From assembly GCA_963710815.1 (NCBI GenBank), contig CAVQCA010000062.1, positions 1-64,000 of the forward strand: a DNA stretch of 64,000 nucleotides, written 5' to 3'. A program made the position numbers and the translations under genes. The notes beneath the pieces were generated by a model, which worked only from the letters and a program-made list of their open reading frames with translations, made no database searches and had not been told where the DNA came from. Source of the DNA: CAVQCA01 sp963710815 (lineage in GTDB: Bacteria > Pseudomonadota > Gammaproteobacteria > UBA9214). Of this stretch, positions 51,675 through 61,696 are shown in pieces; position 1 is the stretch's first letter; each line of letters starts with the position of its first letter.

Positions 51675-53376
51675 CCGCCCGCTGACGACGCCGCCGGAGC
51701 GGCTGCCGACGGGCCTTCCACCGGTCCTGCAGCGGGTGTATGCGGCGCGTGCCATCGAATCCGCCACGGACCTGGATTACTCGCTGGAGCGGATGTTGCC
51801 GCCGGAGCGGCTGGGCGGACTGGCGCAGGCTGTTGATTTGCTGGTCCAGGCCGTCGAGGCCGGCTGGCGGATGGTCGTGGTCGGCGACTTCGATGCCGAT
51901 GGCGCGACCAGCTGCGCCCTGTGCCTGCGCGCATTGCGTGGCATGGGCGCCGCCCGGGTGGATTATCTCGTGCCCAACCGTTTCGAATACGGCTACGGAC
52001 TTACTCCCGAGATCGTCGCGGTTGCCGCAATGCGCCGGCCGGATCTCCTCATCACCGTGGATAATGGTATTTCCAGCGTGGCGGGGGTCGCTGCCGCCCG
52101 GGAACTCGGCATTCGGGTGTTGATCACGGATCACCACCTGCCCGGGGCATCCCTGCCGCCCGCCAATGCCATCGTCAACCCCAACCTGTACGCTGAGGGA
52201 TTCCCGGGCAAACATCTCGCCGGCGTCGGGGTGGCCTTTTATGTCATGCTGGCGCTGCGGGCGGAATTGCGCGCGCGGGGCTGGTTCACCCGGCGCAATT
52301 TCGCCGAGCCGAACCTGGGGCAGCTGCTGGACCTGGTCGCGCTGGGAACGGTGGCCGATGTGGTGCCGCTCGACCACAACAACCGACTGCTCGTTCATCA
52401 AGGCCTGCAGCGCATCCGCGCCGGGCGCTGCCTGCCGGGGGTACGGGCGCTGCTCGAGATCGGCGGCAGGACGCCGGCGCGTGCCGTGGCGGCCGATCTC
52501 GGGTTTGCCATCGGGCCACGTCTGAATGCGGCGGGACGCCTGGAGGACATGGCGCTCGGCATCGAATGCCTGCTGGCGGACAGCGAGGCCGACGCCCGCA
52601 GGATGGCGATCCGACTCGATGCGCTCAATCGTGACCGCAAGGATATCGAGGCCGGCATGCAGGCGCAGGCGCTGGCGGCCATCGAGGCGCTTGCCCGGGA
52701 CACGCGGGAGTTGCCGGCGGGTCTCTGCTTGTACGACCCGCAGTGGCACCAGGGCGTCATCGGCATCCTGGCGTCACGCATCAAGGAGCGCTTTCACCGC
52801 CCGGTAATCGCCTTCGCTCGCGCTGGCAACGGTGAGTTGAAGGGATCGGCGCGATCCGTGCCCGGCTTGCATATCCGGGATGTGCTCGATGCCATCGCTA
52901 CCCGCCACCCCGGAATGCTCAGTCGCTTTGGCGGGCATGCCATGGCCGCCGGACTGACCCTGGACGAGGACAGGCACCCGGCGTTTGCCGAGGCGTTCAC
53001 TGCAGAGGTCTCGAGGGCGCTGTCAGATGAGGATCTGCAGGGTGTCATTCAGACCGACGGGCCGCTTCTCGACGAGGAGTTTTCCCTGGCGACCGCGAAG
53101 ATGTTGCGCGATGCAGGGCCCTGGGGACAGGGATTTCCGGCGCCGCGATTCGACGGCAGGTTTACCGTCCTGGAACAGCGCGTGGTCGGTGAACGGCACC
53201 TGAAGATGATCCTGAAGCCGAGCGGGATCAACCGGCGACTCGACGGCATTGCATTCAATACCGGCAGTTTGCCCGCGACTGTCGGGGAGACGCGCCTCGT
53301 CTACCGTCTCGACGTCAACGAGTACCGTGGCGTCGAGAGTGCGCAACTGATCATAGAGCACATGGAGCCCGACTGA
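51649..53376 (+). CDS. recJ: Single-stranded-DNA-specific exonuclease RecJ
   Basis: A 5'-3' exonuclease of recombination and mismatch repair. The DHH phosphoesterase motifs are VVGDFDADGATSCAL, VDNGISSVAGV, and ITDHHLPGASLP. The DHHA1 part contains GRLEDMALGIECLL and SRFGGHAMAAGLTL. 575 residues, normal length. Its ATG lies within the last codons of the rpfE-like gene; prfB follows. Confidence 0.96.
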   Translation: MALSRRILRRPLTTPPERLPTGLPPVLQRVYAARAIESATDLDYSLERMLPPERLGGLAQAVDLLVQAVEAGWRMVVVGDFDADGATSCALCLRALRGMGAARVDYLVPNRFEYGYGLTPEIVAVAAMRRPDLLITVDNGISSVAGVAAARELGIRVLITDHHLPGASLPPANAIVNPNLYAEGFPGKHLAGVGVAFYVMLALRAELRARGWFTRRNFAEPNLGQLLDLVALGTVADVVPLDHNNRLLVHQGLQRIRAGRCLPGVRALLEIGGRTPARAVAADLGFAIGPRLNAAGRLEDMALGIECLLADSEADARRMAIRLDALNRDRKDIEAGMQAQALAAIEALARDTRELPAGLCLYDPQWHQGVIGILASRIKERFHRPVIAFARAGNGELKGSARSVPGLHIRDVLDAIATRHPGMLSRFGGHAMAAGLTLDEDRHPAFAEAFTAEVSRALSDEDLQGVIQTDGPLLDEEFSLATAKMLRDAGPWGQGFPAPRFDGRFTVLEQRVVGERHLKMILKPSGINRRLDGIAFNTGSLPATVGETRLVYRLDVNEYRGVESAQLIIEHMEPD

Positions 53377-53482
53377 GTCGATGTCGGGGGCGCTGCCGGG
53401 TTGCCGTCCTCACTTGGTTTCATCTGTACAAGAGTAGTAAGATAATCGGTCTGATTTTCTTATCCTGCGGACGTGATTCCAC

Positions 53483-54581
53483 ATGCCTGACGTAAATGCC
53501 TTGCGCGCCCTGATCAAGGATCTTGACCAGCGTTCGGATGCCCTTAGGGGGTATCTTTGACCTCGATGCCAGAAGCGAGCGGCTGACCGAGGTCAGCCGG
53601 GAACTGGAAGCCCCTGATATCTGGAATAACCCGGAGCGTGCCCAGGAACTCGGGCGTGAGCGGGCCCGTCTGGAGGAGGTGGTCCACACCCTGACCCGGA
53701 TGTTCCAGTCATTGCGTGATACCGACGAACTCCTTGATGTCGCCGTGGAAGAAGACGACGGGGAGATGTTCGAGGCGATCGCGGCCGACGTCGGCCGGCT
53801 GGAAGCGGATATCGCGCGGCTGGAATTCCAGCGCATGTTCTCCGGCGATATGGACGCCGAAAACGCCTTCCTCGACATCCAGTCGGGCTCGGGCGGCACC
53901 GAGGCGCAGGACTGGGCGGAGATGCTGTTGCGGATGTATCTGCGCTGGGGAGAGCGTCACGGGTTCGCAACCGAACTGATCGAGGTGTCGCCGGGCGAGG
54001 TCGCGGGCATCAAGAGCGCGACGGTCAGATTCGAGGGGGCGTATGCCTATGGCTGGCTGCGCACCGAAACCGGCGTCCACCGGCTGGTGCGCAAGTCGCC
54101 GTTCGATTCCGGCAACCGCCGGCATACCTCCTTCGCCGCGGTGTTCGTGTCTCCGGAGATCACGGATGACATCGATATCGAGATCAATCCGGCCGATCTG
54201 CGCATCGACGTCTATCGGGCCAGCGGGGCCGGCGGTCAGCATGTGAACCGCACGGAATCGGCGGTGCGCATCACCCATGCACCCAGCGGCATCGTGGTGC
54301 AGTGCCAGAACGACCGTTCCCAGCACAAGAACAAGGCGACGGCCATGAAACAGCTCAAGTCCAAACTCTACGAGCTGGAGATGCAGAATCGCCGTGCCAG
54401 CCAGCAGGCGCTGGAAGACACCAAGTCGGACATCGGCTGGGGCAGCCAGATCCGCTCCTACGTGCTGGACCAGTCACGCATCAAGGATCTGCGCACCGGC
54501 GTCGAGGCAGGCAACACCCAGGCGGTGCTGGACGGTGATCTGGACCCGTTCATCGAAGCCAGCCTGAAGAGCGGGTTGTGA
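53483..54581 (+). CDS. prfB: Peptide chain release factor 2, with programmed +1 frameshift
   Basis: RF2 terminates at UGA and UAA. The first frame runs from the ATG at 53483 to an in-frame TGA at 53558-53560. Ribosomes shift +1 at CTT-T to read GAC onward, giving the full protein. The GGQ motif is in YRASGAGGQHVNRTESAV. RF2 levels are thereby autoregulated: scarce RF2 lets the ribosome pause and shift. lysS follows, as in E. coli. Confidence 0.97.
53546..53560 (+). promoter_or_regulatory. prfB programmed frameshift site
   Basis: AGGGGG (Shine-Dalgarno-like), TAT, CTT and TGA follow in the exact order and spacing known from E. coli prfB. The anti-SD pairing stretches the ribosome and drives the +1 slip at CTT. 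Confidence 0.95.
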
Positions 54582-54662
54582 CATGGACTCCCGCGGCCCG
54601 GTTTGCCTGTGCCGTTCTTGCGTCCATTGTCCCGAAAGCCGTCTTGCCGAAACCAGGGCCAA

Positions 54663-56154
54663 ATGATGACAGACCAGGATGAGCACGCCCTCATCGCCCA
54701 GCGCCGCGCCAAGCTGAACGCCCTGCGTGAGTCGGGCAACGCCTTTCCGAATGATTTCCGGCGCGATGCCATCGCCGGTGAGCTGCATGCGGAATATGGA
54801 CACAAGGATCACGGCGCACTCGAGGCGTCTTCCGGTGCGCGTCAAGGTTGCCGGGCGGCTGATGGCCAAACGCATCATGGGCAAGGCCAGCTTCGCCCAG
54901 CTGCTGGACATGTCGGGTCGAATCCAGTTGTTTCTGCAACGCGATGCCCTGCCCGAGGGCGGCTACCAGGACTTCAAGGGCTGGGACATCGGCGACATCG
55001 TGGGCGCCGAGGGCGTGCTGTTCAAGACCAAAACCGGTGAGTTGTCCGTCAAGGCCGATTCGATCCGTCTGCTGACCAAGTCATTGCGGCCGCTGCCGGA
55101 GAAGTTCCACGGCCTGGCGGATCAGGAAACCCGTTACCGGCAGCGCTACCTTGATCTCATCATGAACGAGGTGTCACGCAACACCTTTCGCATGCGCAGC
55201 CGGATCGTCCAGCATATCCGCCAGTACCTGAATGACAGGAGCTTCCTTGAAGTCGAAACTCCCATGATGCAGGCCATACCCGGCGGGGCGGTGGCGCGGC
55301 CGTTTACCACCCACCACAATGCCCTCGATATGGACCTGTTTCTGCGCATCGCTCCCGAGCTGTACCTGAAGCGGCTCGTCGTCGGTGGTTATGAAAGGGT
55401 CTACGAAATCAACCGCAATTTCCGCAACGAGGGGCTTTCGACACGCCATAATCCCGAATTCACCATGCTGGAGTTCTACCAGGCCTATGCCGATTACCAT
55501 GACCTCATGGATCTGACCGAAGATCTGCTGGTCGGTCTGGCAACGGATCTGCTGGGTACGACAGTTGTGGTATACCAGGGGCAGCGACTTGATTTCGACA
55601 GGCCGTTCCGGCGCATGACGGTGCGGGATTCGATCCTGCATTTCAATCCCGGCCTCACGCCCGGGGATATCGATGATCCGGACGCTGCGCGGAAACTGGC
55701 TGCCGGGCTGGGCATCGCGTTGAAGGACAGCTACGGCCTCGGCAAGATACAGATCGAAATCTTCGAGAAGACGGTGGAGGAGCGGCTCGTCGACCCGACC
55801 TTCATCACCGCCTACCCGACGGAGGTCTCGCCGCTTGCCCGACGCAACGACGCTGACCCGTTCGTTTCCGACCGTTTCGAGTTCTTCGTGGGCGGGCGCG
55901 AGATCGCGAACGGGTTTTCCGAGCTGAACGATGCGGAGGATCAGGCCGAACGCTTTCGCAGACAGGTCGAGGAGAAGGCCGCCGGCGATCTGGAGGCGAT
56001 GCACTACGATGCCGATTACATCCGGGCCCTCGAGCATGGCATGCCGCCTACCGCGGGGGAAGGCATCGGCATCGACCGGCTGGTCATGCTGTTTACCGAT
56101 TCACCCTCCATCCGCGACGTGCTGCTGTTTCCCCATATGCGGCCCGAGGCGTAG
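54663..56154 (+). CDS. lysS: Lysyl-tRNA synthetase (class II), frame broken near 54826
   Basis: Charges tRNA-Lys. The N-terminus (MMTDQDEHALIAQRRAKLNA through HGALE) is in one frame. From about 54826 a second frame (+1) continues RLPVRVKVAGRLMAKRIMGK, the OB-fold anticodon domain, then the catalytic domain: RYRQRYLDLIMNE (motif 1), NRNFRNEGLSTRHNPEFTML (motif 2), and GIGIDRLVMLFTDSPSIRDV (motif 3). The break has the same sense as those in cdsA and the rpfE-like gene. The gene is essential, so an error in the sequence is the simplest reading. Confidence 0.9.
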
Positions 56155-56177
56155 CGCTGCGGCTTGAATCTTAATTC

Positions 56178-56275
56178 CCCGCCGCTTGCGGCGGGCACAG
56201 AGTTTATGGGGTTTCCAAAGGGGAGAAGTGGAACTCTCCCCTTTGGTCGTCGGCGGGGTTTATACCCCGCTGACG
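56178..56275. terminator. Three consecutive hairpins between convergent lysS and mltD
   Basis: CCCGCCGC-TT-GCGGCGGG (56178-56195), CCAAAGGGGAGA and TCTCCCCTTTGG around eight bases (56215-56246), and CGTCGGCGGGG with CCCCGCTGACG (56248-56275). They lie between two converging genes and probably end transcription from both sides, though T-runs are lacking. Confidence 0.5.
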
Positions 56276-56356
56276 ATATAAATGATTTCCCGTCATCGTG
56301 AACCGCATCGGAAGGGCTGCCGATGCCGGCGGTGATGACGGGCAGGAGGGTGGGGA

Positions 56357-57943
56357 TCAACCCGGATCATCCTGGGCCAGCCGGACCACATCGATGTGGA
56401 GTTTCAGCTTCTGTCCGGGTTTGAGGTACTTCTGCCGCTCCAGTCCGTTCCATGACTTCAGGTCGGTGATGCTGACGTTGTACTTCTGCGAAATGAGAAA
56501 CAGGCTGTCCCCCCGACGTACGGTGTAGCTGATCGATCTGATGGTATTGACGGACCGCGGGGTGTTGTTTCGCGACCGGATAGTGAGGTGCTGCCCGGGT
56601 TGTATCGCCGCACCGGAATCGAGGCTGTTCCATTGCGCCAGCTGTTCAACGCTGACGCCGTGGGCGTGCGCGATTTCCCACAGGCTGTCACCCCTGCGCA
56701 CCCGGTATGTCCGTTTCCCAGCACCCGATTGTGCCGAGTTGTCCTTGAAGAGAGCGGCATAGCGTTCGGGGTTCTTCACCGCCACCGGCACCACCAGGTG
56801 CTGCCCGGTGCGGATGGTGTTGCCCCGGAGCCTGTTGGACTTGCGCAGGACCTCGACGGTGGTGTCGTAACGGTTTGCGATGCGAATCAGGGTGTCGCCG
56901 CGCCGGACCTTGTGGCGCAGCCATTGCACACGCCGCGAGGGGGGCAGGGCGGCCAGGTTCTGTTCGAAGACGGCGGACTTGTCGACGGGCACCACCAGGC
57001 GATGCGGGCCTTGCGGATTCGTCGCCCAGCGATTGAAGCCGGGATTAAGCCGCCTCAGTTCCCTGGTGTCCATTCCCGCCAGTTCGGCGGCGACGGCAAG
57101 GTCGAGTTGACTGTGGATATCGATGACCGTGAAGGTGGGGGACTTGTCGACGGGCACCAGGTGCACGCCGTATCTCCCCGGGTGTTTTATGATGGTGCTG
57201 ATGGCCAGCAATTTGGGTACGTAGGCTGAAGTTTCCTGCGGAAGCGCCAGATGCCAGAAATCAGTCGGCTTGCCGCTCTTCTGGTTGCTTTTAATCGCCT
57301 GGTGCACGGTTCCTTCGCCAGCGTTGTAGGCGGCCAGGGCCAGCAGCCAGTCGCCGTTGAACTCCTGCTGCAGCTTGTCGAGGTAATTCAGCGCGGCATT
57401 TGTCGATGCCACCACATCCCTGCGCCCGTCGTACCACCAGTCCTGTCTCAGACCATAGTCCGCTCCTGTGCCCGGAACGAACTGCCACAGGCCGGCAGCT
57501 TTCCCGTGGGAGTAGGCATAGGGGTCGTAGCCGCTTTCAATGAAAGGCAGCAGTACGATCTCGTTGGGGAAATTGCGCTTTCTGACCTGATCGTAGATAT
57601 AGGCCAGATAGGGCTTGCCCCGTTGCAGGGTGCCTTCTATCTGGCGGGACTCGCGGCTGTAGGATACGATCCTGCGAGTGACCGCCCGATGATGCCCCGC
57701 GTTCAGGTGGAATCCTTCCTGAAGCTGACGCCAGAAATCCCCTTCGGTGGATTCCTGTTCAGTGTCGTCCTGCAGTGTATCCGGGGTGGCCGGCGCGGAT
57801 TCGATCGCGCTGCCTGTACCAAATTCGGCGCCGGTGCTGTTAGTGTGATCGTGTTGCGGTTGGGGGGCGGTGGTATTGAGGGAGGCGCAGCCGGATGTCA
57901 GCAGAATGGCAAAGAGAGTGAGAGTGTGTTTCGCAGTTCCCAT
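56357..57943 (-). CDS. mltD: Membrane-bound lytic murein transglycosylase D
   Basis: Cleaves peptidoglycan glycan strands. The ATG at 57943 starts a lipoprotein signal ending LLTSGC (C19). The SLT domain has the catalytic Glu in PFIESGYDPYAYSHGKAAG and the following GLWQFVPGTGADYGL. Three C-terminal LysM repeats follow (HKVRRGDTLIRIANRY, YRVRRGDSLWEIAHAH, YTVRRGDSLFLISQKY), one more than E. coli MltD is usually drawn with. 528 residues. It is convergent with lysS. Confidence 0.94.
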   Translation of the reverse strand: MGTAKHTLTLFAILLTSGCASLNTTAPQPQHDHTNSTGAEFGTGSAIESAPATPDTLQDDTEQESTEGDFWRQLQEGFHLNAGHHRAVTRRIVSYSRESRQIEGTLQRGKPYLAYIYDQVRKRNFPNEIVLLPFIESGYDPYAYSHGKAAGLWQFVPGTGADYGLRQDWWYDGRRDVVASTNAALNYLDKLQQEFNGDWLLALAAYNAGEGTVHQAIKSNQKSGKPTDFWHLALPQETSAYVPKLLAISTIIKHPGRYGVHLVPVDKSPTFTVIDIHSQLDLAVAAELAGMDTRELRRLNPGFNRWATNPQGPHRLVVPVDKSAVFEQNLAALPPSRRVQWLRHKVRRGDTLIRIANRYDTTVEVLRKSNRLRGNTIRTGQHLVVPVAVKNPERYAALFKDNSAQSGAGKRTYRVRRGDSLWEIAHAHGVSVEQLAQWNSLDSGAAIQPGQHLTIRSRNNTPRSVNTIRSISYTVRRGDSLFLISQKYNVSITDLKSWNGLERQKYLKPGQKLKLHIDVVRLAQDDPG

Positions 57944-58152
57944 AACTCGACTTATCGACGCTGCAGACGGCGGTCTTGATAAAAAAATGTGATCTGGATC
58001 ACTTGCCCGGGCATTCGCACCTTCATGTTGCAGGCAAATTCCACCCCTCACCTGAAGGAATTTAGCGCCGTATGCTGACAGGCGAGATGCAGGGGGTCAA
58101 TGTCGAATTTATGTCACGGTGTGCCCACGCCGGATGCGGTATGATTCACCCC

Positions 58153-58923
58153 ATGAACACAACCCCATCCGTACCGATGCGCGCCTCCTCCCTTCGCCGC
58201 TGGTACCGTCATCCCCTGGGGAAGTTGCTGGCTGAGGCCGAACTGTCCGCGCTTGCCGAGCAACTTCCCGGCCTGTTTGGCTATCATCTGATGGTGGTCG
58301 ACCCGCCATGGGAGACCTGCGTCCTGTCGGACAGCCGCATACCGCACCATATCGTCCAGAGGATACAGGGAGGGGGCGACGGCGATACCGGCGTCATCGG
58401 ACATACAGATACCTGGCCGGTCCTTACGGATACCCTGGACGCCATCATTCTGCCGCATACGCTTGAGATTACCGTTGATCCGCACCTCGTCCTGCGCGAG
58501 GTGGATCGCAGTCTCATACCGGATGGACACCTGGTGATCATCGGATTCAATCCATGGAGCCTGTGGGGGATGCGGCGCCTGCTGTCGTGGCGTTCCCGCG
58601 AGATGCCCTGGAATGCGCGTTTTCTTGGTGTAAGCCGCATCAGGGACTGGCTGAGCCTGCTGGGATTCGATATCCTGCAGTGCCATTACCTTTTTCAGCG
58701 ACCACCGATTCAGAACTCACGCATGCTGGGTCGTCTGCAATTTCTCGAGCCATCCCCCGGCAACGGCAAGATGTTGCTGGGTGGCGCCTATATCCTCGTC
58801 GCCAGGAAGCGCACGGTGATCGTGACGCCACTCAAGGCGGTACGCAACGGTCGGCGACGCCTGTTCCCGGTTGGCATTTCCACCTCCAGTCAACGAAACA
58901 TCCGGCGTGTCAGCGGAGGCTGA
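58153..58923 (+). CDS. Methyltransferase-like protein, YafS type
   Basis: A class I SAM-methyltransferase-like protein of about 256 residues from the ATG at 58153. TLDAIILPHTLEITVDPHLV and the HLVIIGFNPWSLWGMRRLL segment correspond to motifs II-III of Methyltransf_11 proteins. No glycine-rich motif I is evident upstream, as in the E. coli YafS family that also sits next to rnhA-dnaQ. Substrate unknown. Its end overlaps rnhA by 17 bases. Confidence 0.82.
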   Translation: MNTTPSVPMRASSLRRWYRHPLGKLLAEAELSALAEQLPGLFGYHLMVVDPPWETCVLSDSRIPHHIVQRIQGGGDGDTGVIGHTDTWPVLTDTLDAIILPHTLEITVDPHLVLREVDRSLIPDGHLVIIGFNPWSLWGMRRLLSWRSREMPWNARFLGVSRIRDWLSLLGFDILQCHYLFQRPPIQNSRMLGRLQFLEPSPGNGKMLLGGAYILVARKRTVIVTPLKAVRNGRRRLFPVGISTSSQRNIRRVSGG

Positions 58924-59344
58924 GATATACACTGACGGCGCCTGTCGCGGCAATCCGGGGCAGGGAGGCTGGGGTGTGCTGCTGCGTTACAAGGGACATG
59001 AGAAGACCCTGTACGGGGCTGAGTCGCTCACGACGAACAACCGCATGGAACTGACGGCGGCCATCCGCGCGCTGGAGAGCCTCAAGCGTCCCAGTCGCGT
59101 GCGACTGACGACGGATTCGCAGTATGTCCAGAAAGGCATCACCGAGTGGATGGCGAAATGGAAACGCAATGGCTGGAAGACTGCCGCGAACAAGCCGGTG
59201 AAAAACGCCGATCTCTGGCAGCGCCTGGACCAGGTCGTCGCCGGGCACGACATTCACTGGCAATGGGTGAAGGGCCACAGCGGACATCCCGAGAACGAAC
59301 TGGCGGATGAACTCGCCAACAAGGCGATCGACGAGCTTTTATAG
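58907..59344 (+). CDS. rnhA: Ribonuclease HI
   Basis: Degrades RNA in RNA-DNA hybrids. Starts GTG at 58907. The four acidic residues appear in IYTDGACRGNPG (D), NNRMELTAA (E), LTTDSQYV (D) and HPENELADELAN (final acidic residue). WVKGHSGHPENE provides the flexible-loop His. 145 residues. rnhA-dnaQ is the standard pair, here in the same direction. Confidence 0.96.
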   Translation: MSAEAEIYTDGACRGNPGQGGWGVLLRYKGHEKTLYGAESLTTNNRMELTAAIRALESLKRPSRVRLTTDSQYVQKGITEWMAKWKRNGWKTAANKPVKNADLWQRLDQVVAGHDIHWQWVKGHSGHPENELADELANKAIDELL

Positions 59345-59413
59345 CCGGTATAACCGGGGATTTTCCAGCGGAAGATTTCTTTACCAGCCACTACAGATTC
59401 TTCAGGGTGAACG

Positions 59414-60127
59414 ATGCGACAGATCGTACTTGATACCGAGACCACCGGTCTGGAGCCATCCGACGGGCACCGGATCATTGAAATCGGCTGCGTGGAACTG
59501 GTGAACCGGCGGATCACCGGGAACACCTACCATCAATACCTCCAGCCGGACCGCGACATTGATGCGGGTGCAAGGGAAGTGCACGGGATTACCGACCAGT
59601 TTCTGGCCGACAAACCGCGTTTTGCCGACATTGCGGATGAATTTCTGGCATTTATTCGGGACGCGGAACTGATCATACACAACGCCCCGTTCGATGTCGG
59701 CTTTATCAACCATGAGATTTCCCTGCTGAGACGATCCGGAGAAACACTTTCCGGCCTCTGCACGGTCGTCGACACCCTGGAGATGGCCCGGCGGTTGCAT
59801 CCTGGGCAGAGAAACAACCTCGATGCCCTGTGCAAGCGCTACCAGATAGACAATTCACAGCGGGAACTGCACGGGGCGCTCCTCGATGCCGAGATACTGG
59901 CCGATGTCTATCTCACGATGACCGGCGGGCAGGCCACATTGTCCCTGGACAGCCGCAGCGACCTGTCTGGAGATCAGACACAATCCATCCGGAGACTGCC
60001 ACAGGACCGGCCCCGCTTGCGGGTCATACGGGCCGACGCCAGGGAGCAGGAGGCGCATGCGGCGCGCCTGGCCGCGATTGAGCGGGCGCATGACGGCACC
60101 TGTGTATGGCGGCATCTGGAAGAATAG
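59414..60127 (+). CDS. dnaQ: DNA polymerase III subunit epsilon (proofreading exonuclease)
   Basis: The 3'-5' exonuclease of the replicase. The DEDDh motifs are LDTETTGLEP (D, E), NAPFDVGFINHE (D), and ELHGALLDAEILADVYL (H, D). 237 residues. A clamp-binding motif may lie in the C-terminal tail (QTQSIRRLP region), but that is not certain. Confidence 0.96.
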   Translation: MRQIVLDTETTGLEPSDGHRIIEIGCVELVNRRITGNTYHQYLQPDRDIDAGAREVHGITDQFLADKPRFADIADEFLAFIRDAELIIHNAPFDVGFINHEISLLRRSGETLSGLCTVVDTLEMARRLHPGQRNNLDALCKRYQIDNSQRELHGALLDAEILADVYLTMTGGQATLSLDSRSDLSGDQTQSIRRLPQDRPRLRVIRADAREQEAHAARLAAIERAHDGTCVWRHLEE

Positions 60128-60148
60128 CCGGAGAGTTTTCCCCGGTAC

Positions 60149-61591
60149 TCAGCCTGCGGCGGGAATCTGGAAGGTGGACGAATTGAGCCACAGGTGGACC
60201 AGTATGCCTGCGGCATAGCCCAGCAGGATGACCGGCGTCCACTTGAGATGTCCGAAGAAGGTATATCGGCCCCTGGCCTGACCCATCAGCGCAACGCCGG
60301 CCGCCGAACCGATGGACAACAGGCTGCCGCCAACGCCGGCGGTCAGGGTGACCAGCAGCCAGTGACCGAGTGACATATCCGGATTCATCGACAGCACCGC
60401 GAACATGACCGGTATATTGTCCACGATGGCTGAGACGATACCGACGGCGACATTCGCAAAGGTCGGTCCGATGTCGATATAAATGATTTTGGACAGCAGC
60501 GTCAGGTAGCCGATAAAACCCAGGCCACCCACGCAAAGGACCACGCCGTAGAAAAACAGCAGTGTGTCCCACTCGGCACGGGCCATGCGCCGAAAAATGT
60601 CGAACGGTTTCCCCTGCATCGAGACAGTGCTGATATCGCCGATCGATTCCGTGCCCTGATCCTCCGATCGATGTGATTTCCGCAGGTAGTATCCAAAGAA
60701 CTGCAGGTAGGCGAGCCCCGTCATCATGCCCAGGAAGGGCGGCAGGTACAGGAATTTGTGGAAGCACACCGTGGTCACGATGGTGGCGGCAAACAGGACC
60801 ATGATGCGCTTGCCGCCCCGGCGTATCCTGACCTGCTGGTCGTCTCCCGGCGGTTGTCCGGGTGGAATGGCGAAGTGCATGAAGGCTGCGGGCACCAGGA
60901 AATTGACGAGGGAGGGAATGAACAGCAACAGGAAGCCCCCGAAGCCGACCGCGCCATGCTGCCACACCATCAGGGTGGTGATGTCGCCGAAGGGTGAGAA
61001 TGCGCCGCCGGCATTGGCGGCGATGACGATATTGACACAGCCTGGCGTGATGAACCGGGTGTTATCCTTGCCGACCGCGAGCAGCACCGCGCACATGACC
61101 AACGCTGTCGTCAGGTTGTCCAGTATCGGCGAAAGGCAGAATGCCAGACCCCCTGTCAACCAGAACAGACCCCGGTAGCCAAAGCCCTTGCGGACCAGCC
61201 AGGACCGCAGCGATTCGAACACCAGACGCTCGTCCATGGCATTGACATAGGTCATGGCGGATAACAGGAACAGAAACAGTTCGGAGAATGCGAGCAGGTT
61301 CTCGCCCAGGGCCGATTCAACCGTGTGGCTGTCGCCACGGCCTGCGTAGACGAAGGCAATCATTCCCCAGATGACGCCGGCCGCCAGAATGACGGGTTTC
61401 GATTTGCGCAGGTGAATGAATTCCTCCGCCATAACCACAATGTACGCGACGACGAAAACCAGCAGTGAGAGATAGCCGATGCCGGAGTGCGTCAGGTCGG
61501 CTGCCACCGGGCTGTCGGTAGCGGCGAGTACGGCGGCGGGAGCAGCACAGGATACGAGCAGAGGCAGGGCGGCTGTAAGGTTAAATCGCAA
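60149..61591 (-). CDS. nhaD: NhaD-type Na+/H+ antiporter
   Basis: An ion-transporter superfamily antiporter of about 480 residues with roughly a dozen membrane spans. SPILDNLTTALVMCAVLLAV, AANAGGAFSPFGDITTLMVW, and the symmetric SAIVDNIPVMFAVLSMNPDM with GVGGSLLSIGSAAGVALMG are the twin DN-P and GD-T motifs of the NhaD family. The TTG at 61591 is preferred: it gives LRFNLTAALPLLV as a clean hydrophobic start and lies after a structured leader. ATGs at 61702 and 61693 would place the hairpins inside the coding region. NhaD exports Na+ or Li+ in alkaline or salty surroundings. Confidence 0.92.
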   Translation of the reverse strand: MRFNLTAALPLLVSCAAPAAVLAATDSPVAADLTHSGIGYLSLLVFVVAYIVVMAEEFIHLRKSKPVILAAGVIWGMIAFVYAGRGDSHTVESALGENLLAFSELFLFLLSAMTYVNAMDERLVFESLRSWLVRKGFGYRGLFWLTGGLAFCLSPILDNLTTALVMCAVLLAVGKDNTRFITPGCVNIVIAANAGGAFSPFGDITTLMVWQHGAVGFGGFLLLFIPSLVNFLVPAAFMHFAIPPGQPPGDDQQVRIRRGGKRIMVLFAATIVTTVCFHKFLYLPPFLGMMTGLAYLQFFGYYLRKSHRSEDQGTESIGDISTVSMQGKPFDIFRRMARAEWDTLLFFYGVVLCVGGLGFIGYLTLLSKIIYIDIGPTFANVAVGIVSAIVDNIPVMFAVLSMNPDMSLGHWLLVTLTAGVGGSLLSIGSAAGVALMGQARGRYTFFGHLKWTPVILLGYAAGILVHLWLNSSTFQIPAAG

Positions 61592-61625
61592 CAGTGTTCG
61601 TTCCCTTGATTGATTATGGTTGTCA

Positions 61626-61696
61626 CTGCCCTCAGCGGGCAGATCATAAGCACGGGGAGCCGGGCATGCAACCTCAGCCCGTGGCCGGTGCATGCC
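61626..61696 (-). promoter_or_regulatory. Structured leader of nhaD, possible pseudoknot
   Basis: CTGCCC/GGGCAG (61626-61642) forms a hairpin. CACGGG (61651-61656) can pair with CCCGTG (61678-61683), and GGCATGC (61663-61669) with GCATGCC (61690-61696). The last two pairings cross, giving a pseudoknot. A hairpin close to the start plus an upstream pseudoknot is a common riboswitch layout, but I match it to no known class. Only pairing is seen; function is inferred. Confidence 0.3.

Noticed and set aside
53483..53560. prfB as a frameshifted pseudogene
   Set aside because: The exact RF2 recoding site is present, so this break is programmed and excluded from the list of suspicious +1 breaks.
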